A stretch of DNA of 64,000 nt from CAYSRM01 sp964475205 (GTDB taxonomy: Bacteria; Verrucomicrobiota; Kiritimatiellia; UBA8416; CAYSRM01), in the NCBI GenBank assembly GCA_964475205.1, contig CAYYVQ010000005.1, positions 1 through 64,000 on the forward strand, written 5' to 3'. A model generated the notes under the pieces. The model was not told the origin of the DNA, ran no database searches, and was given only the letters and a program-made list of their open reading frames with translations. This document shows positions 8,912-15,864 of the stretch, piece after piece (positions within the stretch are counted from its first letter, which is position 1; each line of letters begins with the position of its first letter). Position numbers and translations under genes: made by a program.

Positions 8912-11776
8912 TTACTCTTTCCTGGAAACTCTCGCGCGCGCACGCAAACCGTCATTTTCAAAAGTGATCCCGAAGTGCGCGCCGCTGAACTGACTCAGTG
9001 GTTCGGGCACATCCTGGGCGGTATCCGGTTTTCCCGGGTGGCCATATACTGTGGATGCCATAGTCTGATAAGCTTTGTCCCAAACGTAAGAGCCGCCGCC
9101 CGGGCAGACAAGCCGGACGCCCCATCTGTCCTGGTGGAATTTTACCGGTTTTTTTTCACCAAAGCGTCTGCGCCATTCGTTAAGGATTATCAGGTTCGCC
9201 CAGGATCTTTGCCGGTAGGCCCGCGTCAGGCTCTCGCGGTAAAGGTTTTGTAACACGGAGAGCGCTCCACCTTTGACCTGTGCGGCAACACTTTTGCCAA
9301 GCCAGAGGCGTTCAGGGGTGATTCCGGAACCTTTTTCTTTCCGTTTTTTGTTTCTTGCTGCCCAGCGGTCCAGGCTGCGCTTGACAACATTCTCGTTAGG
9401 GCTGAGCATCAGCATCTCACCGCTGACAGCATAATAGATCGCCATATCCTGTTGGTTGTCCGAATCCTGCATTGTGCTCCGCGCCTGGGCGGACGGGGAG
9501 ACACGCACATATGACAAATCATTGTGTTTCCGTGTTTCCCAGTTTGTCATGCCGGGAGCTGTCTCGTTGATATAACTGCGCATCGCAGCAAGGAACCCGG
9601 TCAGCTTGAACCCGTTGGCAACATCCACGGTCAGGGCCAGGGGAAGCTGCCAGATGTTGCGCTCCATGAAATCCTCGGCTGCGTCCAAGCCCTTCTCCTT
9701 TGTCAATTTGTCCAACTCCTGCCACATGGGATCGCGATCCACGTAGATTCCTATCCAGTTGCCTATCCAGTCCAGTAGTCCGACCCGAAGCCCCGGGGCC
9801 ATCTGGCTGGCAAAACTGGAGATGCCCCGCACCTGCTCCGCTTCTTTGTCCAGGGACATAACGAAGTGCAGCATCGATTCTTCGTGAATGTCGCCATCGG
9901 CGGGGGCAACGTCTGCGTTGCCCGTTACTGCCATAACAGGCCGGTAATCGCTCCCGGAAATCAGGGGACGAACGGTCATGTCTGCTTCCAGCCAGTCTTC
10001 TCCTGTCAGGAAACGCACGGCTATAGGGTCAAAATAGGCCCTCCAGTTACGCTGATATTGCCGCCGGAAAAGTTGATATGCATCCGCCTCGACTTTAGTC
10101 GCAGTTTCGATTGAAAGCTCCCTTATGGGCGTCAGGAAAGCAAGAGTTCCATAATTTTCCGAAGCTATTCCTTGCGGTGTCAGGAACAACTTGCCCAAAC
10201 CTGGCACGGGCTCTTTCAGCTTGATTTCTTGTGTTTTCTCGACACCTTTATCAAGCTTTTCAAGATAACGCGCCTGCAGTTCCATCATTGCTGCAGCCGC
10301 CCTCGAGCGCCTTGACGCGCCGATACGCCATTTCGGGCTGCACCAGCGTCTTATCGTTGCGTCGGTCAAGACGAGAAAAGCCGTTTCCTTGGCTTTTAAC
10401 CGATAACGGTCGCGGAAATATATGTATTCGGGAGCATCTGCCAGTGAGGGCAGATCTTTATGTCCTGTCTTCAGAATCAGTTCCATTTGAGGAACCGAAT
10501 TGGCAACAATAACCAGGTTGCTTTTAGCGGCAACATACGAAGAGATTTCGCGCCAGCGGTTCGAGACGCCGGTGTACTTAATGCCGCCTGCCATACCGCT
10601 TATATTGGCGGCATCCCCGGGTGCGGCGACTTTATGCCGGTTGGCAATCAGCATTGACAGGGCTTCGGGCTTTTCTGCTTCAAATATAACAGCTACGTCC
10701 GAACCCGTCCGCAGATAAGGATCGGAACCTGTAATTGCGGCGGTCCTGACCATGCCCGAAGCCAGTAGCTTCGAGAGTTTGTCCGTTTGCAGACACAACT
10801 GTTTCTCATATCTTTCCCGGGTCCAGGCATCCTCGGCCCGGGGCTCCAGAAGGTGCAACACCGGCGTGCCCCGCTTCTGCGCCTCGGCCATGGTTTCAAC
10901 CATATCATTGAAAGAGGGGAAGAACACTGCATGTTGATCCATGGGTATTGTTGAAGCAATGGGATCCTTGCCCGGCTCCATACCTTCTATGGCTTCACTC
11001 CAGTCCATTTCTGCTGTTGTTATTCCCTGGATATCACTGAGAGCCACCGTCTCTTCGTCTTTTCCCGGATTCAGTCGCAAAACACGGTCAAGCTGAAGAT
11101 TCTCGCTTACCGCCCTGCCTCCGGTGAACAGGTTGTACGTTTGCTGAATGTCGCCGACGCCGGGATTGGCATCACGTTCGGCTGCAATATCGATAGGCGA
11201 AACCGCTTGCAATGTTTTTCCCATGCCGGCCAATCTGGCTGACAGCATCTCGTGCCTGAACCATGCGCTGCCCGGAACTCTTAGATTTAATAGACGCCGG
11301 TAATGTCTTTCTTTTGCCTGGTAGAACAGTTTTTTTGCCTCCGACTGCGATTCACCCCCCCCGTCTATTTTGAATTCCAGTTTTTCCATGCCCGACCAGT
11401 CGTTGCGCGGAATATACAATTTGCCAGTGGCGGCTTTTCCCTGCGCAACCTTGATTGCTACGCGGCTTCTAGATACATTTACCCCGGTAGAATCTGAGGG
11501 TCTCCAAGCCTCGCCTGAAATGTCCACGTACACTTCCGTGTCGGCATTGCCCACGGCATAGGGCTGCATATGGGTTTGCAGCAACATACGTCTACGCCAC
11601 GGCACCCTTTGAGAATCAGCGTCCTTGTCTATCTTTGTCTTTGGGATTTCCCCTTCAACCAGGGGCAGATCCGTCAGCGGAAAATAATAAAAATCCTCGG
11701 CCAGGCCGGGGGCGCACAGCAGGCAGAGAAGAGCAGTTCCGAAGAGACAGGTTTTAGCGGGGTTGTATTTTAGCAT
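8912..11776 (-). CDS. Large secreted protein of unknown function (DUF3352-like)
   Basis: 954 aa with a clear signal peptide (residues 1-26, LLCLLCAPGLAED) and a strong ribosome site (GGAGG, 6 nt before ATG). The first ~170 residues look like a beta domain. The rest resembles the long periplasmic proteins of PVC bacteria with DUF3352-like segments (AVIFEAEKPEALSMLIA, LVIVANSVPQMELIL, and near the C-terminus YYAVSGEMLMLSPNENVVKR), which are built of repeated alpha/beta units. No catalytic motif was recognised. Divergent from the giant fusion operon and possibly transcribed with the downstream peroxiredoxin. The DUF assignment is a resemblance, not a confirmed match. Confidence 0.6.
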   Translation of the reverse strand: MLKYNPAKTCLFGTALLCLLCAPGLAEDFYYFPLTDLPLVEGEIPKTKIDKDADSQRVPWRRRMLLQTHMQPYAVGNADTEVYVDISGEAWRPSDSTGVNVSRSRVAIKVAQGKAATGKLYIPRNDWSGMEKLEFKIDGGGESQSEAKKLFYQAKERHYRRLLNLRVPGSAWFRHEMLSARLAGMGKTLQAVSPIDIAAERDANPGVGDIQQTYNLFTGGRAVSENLQLDRVLRLNPGKDEETVALSDIQGITTAEMDWSEAIEGMEPGKDPIASTIPMDQHAVFFPSFNDMVETMAEAQKRGTPVLHLLEPRAEDAWTRERYEKQLCLQTDKLSKLLASGMVRTAAITGSDPYLRTGSDVAVIFEAEKPEALSMLIANRHKVAAPGDAANISGMAGGIKYTGVSNRWREISSYVAAKSNLVIVANSVPQMELILKTGHKDLPSLADAPEYIYFRDRYRLKAKETAFLVLTDATIRRWCSPKWRIGASRRSRAAAAMMELQARYLEKLDKGVEKTQEIKLKEPVPGLGKLFLTPQGIASENYGTLAFLTPIRELSIETATKVEADAYQLFRRQYQRNWRAYFDPIAVRFLTGEDWLEADMTVRPLISGSDYRPVMAVTGNADVAPADGDIHEESMLHFVMSLDKEAEQVRGISSFASQMAPGLRVGLLDWIGNWIGIYVDRDPMWQELDKLTKEKGLDAAEDFMERNIWQLPLALTVDVANGFKLTGFLAAMRSYINETAPGMTNWETRKHNDLSYVRVSPSAQARSTMQDSDNQQDMAIYYAVSGEMLMLSPNENVVKRSLDRWAARNKKRKEKGSGITPERLWLGKSVAAQVKGGALSVLQNLYRESLTRAYRQRSWANLIILNEWRRRFGEKKPVKFHQDRWGVRLVCPGGGSYVWDKAYQTMASTVYGHPGKPDTAQDVPEPLSQFSGAHFGITFENDGLRARARVSRKE

Positions 11777-11865
11777 ATTGATCCTCCGTGACAGGGTTTG
11801 ACCGCTTGCATTTCACGAAGCGAGCATAACCGAATCAGTATGCCCCGTCAATGTCTTGCAGCCTG

Positions 11866-12341
11866 CTAACCCGCATTGATCACACTTCTCCGGCATAAAA
11901 GCTCCATAGCACCGCCATTGCAGGCCAAAACCGGTATGCCCGATCTTGATCCTCTTCATCCTTATCACGATCATTGTCACGATCTTTGTCGATAATGATC
12001 GAGACAAGGATCGGGACGAGGATGGCAGCGACAATGATCGTGATGATGATCGGGATGAAGATGGGATAACCCGCATATCTCACAGAATTCCTGCTGCGAG
12101 CGTGGATAGCACCACTGCGACGGCACGAATTGACAAAACGCCAGATTGCAGTATGTCTATACGACTGCTCCGGCGTTTTACCAATTCGCACCCCCGCAGC
12201 AGTACTTTCCACGCTCTCACTACGAAATCCTGTGAGATATGCGGGATAAGGGGACGGAAACAATCAGTCGAGCGGTTTCGACCCACACTGCCAATACTCT
12301 GAACCGTTTCTGCTCGAAAAAGTGCGAGCAATGCGGGCTAA
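11866..12341. mobile_element. Large YTAR-type MITE with nested insertion; CTAA duplication
   Basis: Outer element 11870-12337: left end CCCGCATTGATCACACTTC, right end GTGCGAGCAATGCGGG, flanked by CTAA at 11866-11869 and 12338-12341. Its interior at ~11940-12065 is a low-complexity, imperfectly self-complementary stretch rich in GATC/GATGA units. A second element (12070-12245) is inserted in its right half. This fills the 11777-12401 gap; short ORFs on both strands of the GATC-rich part encode only Arg/Asp/Ser-type simple repeats and are not genes. Confidence 0.8.
12066..12249. mobile_element. Nested palindromic MITE, 176 bp, ATAA duplication
   Basis: Element 12070-12245 consists of two ~73-bp arms (12070-12142 and 12172-12245) that are inverted copies of each other, around a 29-bp loop. 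It starts CCCGCATATCTCACAG and ends CTGTGAGATATGCGGG, with ATAA on both sides. The uninterrupted site is seen at positions 15-42 of this window. Single arms of the same sequence occur at 29793-29866 and 42772-42845, and a degenerate one near 56283-56330. A transcript would fold into a very long hairpin. Confidence 0.85.
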
Positions 12342-12401
12342 TCGGGTAGGACGACTTGGCGCTATCAATTGTTTCTACCGGAGGACTGTGAGATATGCGG
12401 A

Positions 12402-13001
12402 TTAAAACTGCGCGGCTTCGTAGCATCCGAGAAAGCGAAAAGACGGGAACTTTTCGCTGTGTTCGAGAATGGATTTTATGCCTTCAAGAATATGGGACTG
12501 GAAGATGTCGTCCATGATGTGGCCTTCCATTATGATGTAGAACATCTTGGCGTCCTTCTTTTTCAAAGACGGTTCCACGGCGGGCCTTGAAAATATATCG
12601 GTCATGTTGACCCTGTATATGCCTACAACGCTGCTGATGTCTCTCAGAAGCCCGGGGCGGTCATTATGCGGGGTTATGGCGACCAGAATTCTGTATTCTC
12701 TGTTCTTGGCCCTGTGCGGAACCGCAGGTTCGGGAGATATAATAAAATATATTTTGCCGGAAATCTTTGTCTCTGCGTTAACGTAGAATCTTCTTTTGTA
12801 AAGCTGATCGAAATTTTCCTCAATCCTGCCGTGAAAAGAATCCTCCGCTTCAATAACCGCCAGGTCAATCTCGTTAGCCGCTAATGCGGAAAACATAGCT
12901 TCGCTGCTGTCGAACAGCACCGGTTCGACCCTGTTGCCGCATTGACCGGCATACATAGTTACAGCCTTCCGCGATTTCTCGTCTGTGCATCCTGCCTTCA
13001 T
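12402..13001 (-). CDS. Shortened prephenate-dehydratase-like protein with ACT domain
   Basis: 199 aa. Residues ~1-90 resemble the first subdomain of prephenate dehydratase (SSEAMFSALAANEIDLAVIEAEDSFHGRIEE), then residues ~105-190 are an ACT domain (HNDRPGLLRDISSVVG...NMTDIFSRP), the allosteric phenylalanine-binding module. Normal enzymes are ~280 aa; the second catalytic subdomain and the TRF motif are missing here. It starts in an ATGA overlap with the DAHP synthase gene, so both belong to aromatic amino acid synthesis, perhaps with this protein acting as a regulatory subunit. Its TAA stop is immediately followed by a CCGCATATCTCACA repeat unit. Confidence 0.65.
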   Translation of the reverse strand: MKAGCTDEKSRKAVTMYAGQCGNRVEPVLFDSSEAMFSALAANEIDLAVIEAEDSFHGRIEENFDQLYKRRFYVNAETKISGKIYFIISPEPAVPHRAKNREYRILVAITPHNDRPGLLRDISSVVGIYRVNMTDIFSRPAVEPSLKKKDAKMFYIIMEGHIMDDIFQSHILEGIKSILEHSEKFPSFRFLGCYEAAQF

Positions 13002-14059
13002 GCGTTCCTTTTCAGCTTTTCGCGCGCATATTCAATCAACTTGAGTGTTTCCTCTATGCCAATACACGAATCGGTAACGGAGATGCCTTTGCGCAGTTTT
13101 TCAGGCCTGTCGAGTTTCTGTTTGCCTTCACTGATGTAACTTTCCAGCATTAGCCCGACAATTCCATCGTTCTCCGGCAACTGGTCGACAACATTTTTGA
13201 ATACGGTTGATTGCATGCGGTAGTCTTTGCCGGAATTGCCATGGCTGCAATCAACCACAACAATGGGGCGCAGTTTTTTCTCCTGGAGCTTCTTCTGAAC
13301 TGCCGCGATACTCTCCCGATCATGGTTGGGTTTGTCGCCTCCGCGCAAAACCGTGACTCCGAAAGGATTGCCGATTGTGCTTACTGTCGCTTCTTTGCCA
13401 TTGGGTTTGATGCCGGGGAACTTATTGGGAGTGGCTGCCGTTATTATAGCGTTTATTGCCGCATCCACATCGCCCCGGGAGTTATTCTTGAACCCGACGC
13501 TTGTTGACAAGCCAGACGCCATTTTCTTGTGCATTTGCGATTCAACTGTTCTTGCTCCGACCCAGGACCATGAAACAAGATCTCCTATATATTGCGGCGT
13601 ACTGGTGTTGACATATTCCGTTGCGCAAGGCATGCCCATCTCGTTAATTTTCAGCAGCAGCTCTCGCGCCCTGTACCGGCCGGTTTCAATATCATTGGAT
13701 CCGTCCATAAAGGGATCTTCCAGAAGACCCGGCCAGTCAGCCAGCGTGCGCGGCTTCTCTATATTGACACGTTCAAGGATGACAAGCTCATCTTTGACTT
13801 TTGCGGCTGTTTCCAGGATTGCATTGGTGTATTCCAGGGTTTCACGCACACTGTGAACCGAGCAAGGGCCGATAACGAGCATCTTTCGCCGGTCCTGCCC
13901 GGTCAATATGTTCTCGATTGCGCTTCGTATATTGACCACTGTCTCCTGTGCCTTCTGAGATCTGGGCAGAAGCTCCCACAGCCATTCAGGGGTTGAAGTA
14001 TTAATATATTCCCTGATTCGGGTATCCTGCAGATTCGGATTATTTTTTAAAGAATTCAT
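12998..14059 (-). CDS. aroF: 3-deoxy-7-phosphoheptulonate synthase (DAHP synthase, type I)
   Basis: Condenses phosphoenolpyruvate with erythrose 4-phosphate, the first step of the shikimate pathway. Family signatures: MLVIGPCSVHS, ERVNIEKPRTLADWPGL (an unusual variant of the common RVYFEKPRTTVGWKG), ATEYVNTSTPQYIGDLVSW, GARTVESQMHKKMASGLS, GFKNNSRGD and VVVDCSHGNSGKD. The start at 14059 (MNSLKNN) gives 353 aa, the usual size; a longer frame upstream would add a non-conserved stretch. No strong ribosome site is seen. Its stop overlaps the start of the PDT/ACT gene. Which of aroF/G/H it corresponds to cannot be decided from the sequence. Confidence 0.92.
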   Translation of the reverse strand: MNSLKNNPNLQDTRIREYINTSTPEWLWELLPRSQKAQETVVNIRSAIENILTGQDRRKMLVIGPCSVHSVRETLEYTNAILETAAKVKDELVILERVNIEKPRTLADWPGLLEDPFMDGSNDIETGRYRARELLLKINEMGMPCATEYVNTSTPQYIGDLVSWSWVGARTVESQMHKKMASGLSTSVGFKNNSRGDVDAAINAIITAATPNKFPGIKPNGKEATVSTIGNPFGVTVLRGGDKPNHDRESIAAVQKKLQEKKLRPIVVVDCSHGNSGKDYRMQSTVFKNVVDQLPENDGIVGLMLESYISEGKQKLDRPEKLRKGISVTDSCIGIEETLKLIEYAREKLKRNA

Positions 14060-14281
14060 AAGCCATAGAAAATAGCAGAACCAACGCCGGGCGACAACCC
14101 ATAATCCTGGGCGTCTTCCCGCCGCAACCAAAGACGTTAGTCATTTGTTTGAGCCCCCGATCTTGCCTGCCACGTCGAATGACTGTGGTAAATCCCGCTG
14201 CGCCCTCCGAAGTCCCGGTGACCGCGGGCCTTGACAGCACGTGCGCTGTGCGGTTACATGTGTGTAAACAGGCAGTCGGAT

Positions 14282-15367
14282 ATGCAGATAATGAGTATAG
14301 CCAGAATAAACTTGCGGTGTTTGCTCTCAGCGCTGTTGCAGCTGCTCCTTGTTCTTAATCTATGGACAGGGGCGCAAGCCGCTGAGTTGCGCGTACTTTC
14401 GCTTAATGCACAATGGTTTCCCGGAAGGACCCCAAGACCATCCAGGGCGCAGCGTGTACGTCACATAAAAGATGTTCAGCATCTTCTCGCGAAAGTCAAT
14501 CCCGATGTCTGGCTTGTACAGGAAGTGCAAGACAGGGCAGCGTTGAAGAAAGCTCTGCGTGTGCTGCCCGATATGAAGATACACGTCTACACAAAATTTC
14601 ACTCAGGACTCCAGCTCGCAATTGCATCCCGCTTGAAACCATTGGCTGCCGGGTACGAAGAATGGGGCAGAAGCAAACCTGATCCACCCCGGGGCTATGC
14701 TTTCTGTGTATTTGATACCGGCGGGAAAGGGCGGCTTGCGGTTTACAATGTTCACTTCAAGTCGAACTATGCAGGACCGGGCGCTGACACCACCGAATCC
14801 GAAAATATAGCCATGCGTGAAAGCTCCGCCCGCCAGTTGGCTTTTCATTTATCAGATATCAAATCTCAGTTCGTGGCGGGGGCCACAGTTTTGATAGGCG
14901 GAGACTTCAATGTTGCATACCCGCGATCGTTGTACAAGCGGGAACGGACAGTGAAGATACTCAGGGATGCGGGCTTGGAATGGCAGGGCGGCGGAGGCTA
15001 TGACCATTTCTTTGGAAAGGGCAGCCTTTCTGCGAAAGCACGTTCTTTGAGGGAGTACGATCTCAGCGATCACGACCCGATTCTTTGTGTTGCTAACCTG
15101 CCTGGAAAAGCGGAGATTGCCAGGGCCAGGCCGCTTACATTGAAAGAAGCCGCAGCCGATCTGGGCACTGGTCTAACGGATATAAACACTGCAGATCAGT
15201 CTGAACTGGAATCATTGCCCATGATAGGTCCTGTCAAAGCCAGGCGCATAATTGAAGGCCGCCCCTACAAAAAAACCAGGGACTTACTCAAAGTCAAGGG
15301 AATCGGCCCTGCAATCCTGGATAAAATCATGGACAGCATCACAGTAATTACCGCCGACCCCACTTGA
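14282..15367 (+). CDS. Secreted EEP-family nuclease/phosphatase with helix-hairpin-helix tail
   Basis: 361 aa from ATG 14282 (14291 is also possible); the first ~28 residues are a signal peptide ending GAQAAE. Residues ~30-270 form an endonuclease/exonuclease/phosphatase fold: LSLNAQWF, DVWLVQEVQD, NVHFKS, IGGDFNV and the catalytic DLSDHDPI. Residues ~295-361 hold a ComEA-like (HhH)2 DNA-binding module (DINTADQSELESLPMIGPVKA...LLKVKGIGP). An exported nuclease with its own DNA-binding tail suggests extracellular or periplasmic DNA degradation or uptake; this is inference. Divergent from the DAHP synthase gene. Confidence 0.85.
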   Translation: MQIMSIARINLRCLLSALLQLLLVLNLWTGAQAAELRVLSLNAQWFPGRTPRPSRAQRVRHIKDVQHLLAKVNPDVWLVQEVQDRAALKKALRVLPDMKIHVYTKFHSGLQLAIASRLKPLAAGYEEWGRSKPDPPRGYAFCVFDTGGKGRLAVYNVHFKSNYAGPGADTTESENIAMRESSARQLAFHLSDIKSQFVAGATVLIGGDFNVAYPRSLYKRERTVKILRDAGLEWQGGGGYDHFFGKGSLSAKARSLREYDLSDHDPILCVANLPGKAEIARARPLTLKEAAADLGTGLTDINTADQSELESLPMIGPVKARRIIEGRPYKKTRDLLKVKGIGPAILDKIMDSITVITADPT

Positions 15368-15395
15368 TCCCTATCGCAAAGTGATAGAAATCAAA

Positions 15396-15413
15396 TTAAC
15401 CCGCATATCTCAC
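15396..15413. repeat. TTAA-CCCGCATATCTCAC repeat end
   Basis: A single end of the YTAR-type family (TTAA 15396-15399, then CCCGCATATCTCAC) 28 bp after the EEP-nuclease stop codon. No matching right end was found nearby, so this is a solo end or remnant. Confidence 0.6.
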
Positions 15414-15570
15414 GAGTTCAGCGTACTACAGATCCAAGACGTTTTGTTTAATGAAATTCCGTGAACGGGAAGAACAAGCGCCACCTGGCAGGGTTTTTAG
15501 AACAGGTTGGCTTCTAGCGGGGCCAAGTTCGCCTGCTAATGTCAGACGGCAGTTGGACTGTTGAGTCAAG

Positions 15571-15834
15571 AACGGGCGTATTATTCGATTGCGTCGTGAA
15601 GTCTACGCTATGGCTGACGCCAACGGCAACGTCGCTCCGCGTCGCTTCACTGCAGCAAACGCGAAGAAGAAGGGCTTTTACGTAAGTCTGCGATCGGCAC
15701 TGGCTCACTACGGAATGATTCCAGAATACGTGCCGGTTACTACAAGTGTAACCACCGGGCGTCCTGATGAACTGGAGATACCGATTGGCTGTTTTCAAAC
15801 ACCGCTCTTCTCCCTGTCTTTTCTCTTCTTCTAA
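15571..15834 (+). pseudogene. AbiEi-like antitoxin fragment
   Basis: The reading frame through 15589-15780 gives RLRREVYAMADANGNV, then FYVSLRSALAHYGMIPEY and VTTSVTTGRPDELEIPIGCF. This is the central part of AbiEi-type (type IV) antitoxin/transcriptional regulators, which normally have ~200 residues with an N-terminal winged helix and a C-terminal antitoxin part. The N-terminal region and most of the C-terminus are absent, and no AbiEii nucleotidyltransferase toxin follows. It is therefore a relic of an abortive-infection toxin-antitoxin pair. The rest of the gap 15368-15864 shows nothing else recognisable. Confidence 0.65.
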
Positions 15835-15864
15835 AAGCAACTGACTTCAGATAGAATTGCGAGC

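Noticed and set aside
11813..12302. Arg/Asp/Ser-rich short ORFs on both strands
   Set aside because: They arise from simple GATC-type repeats and inverted repeats inside a MITE; no ribosome sites, and the encoded sequence is low complexity.
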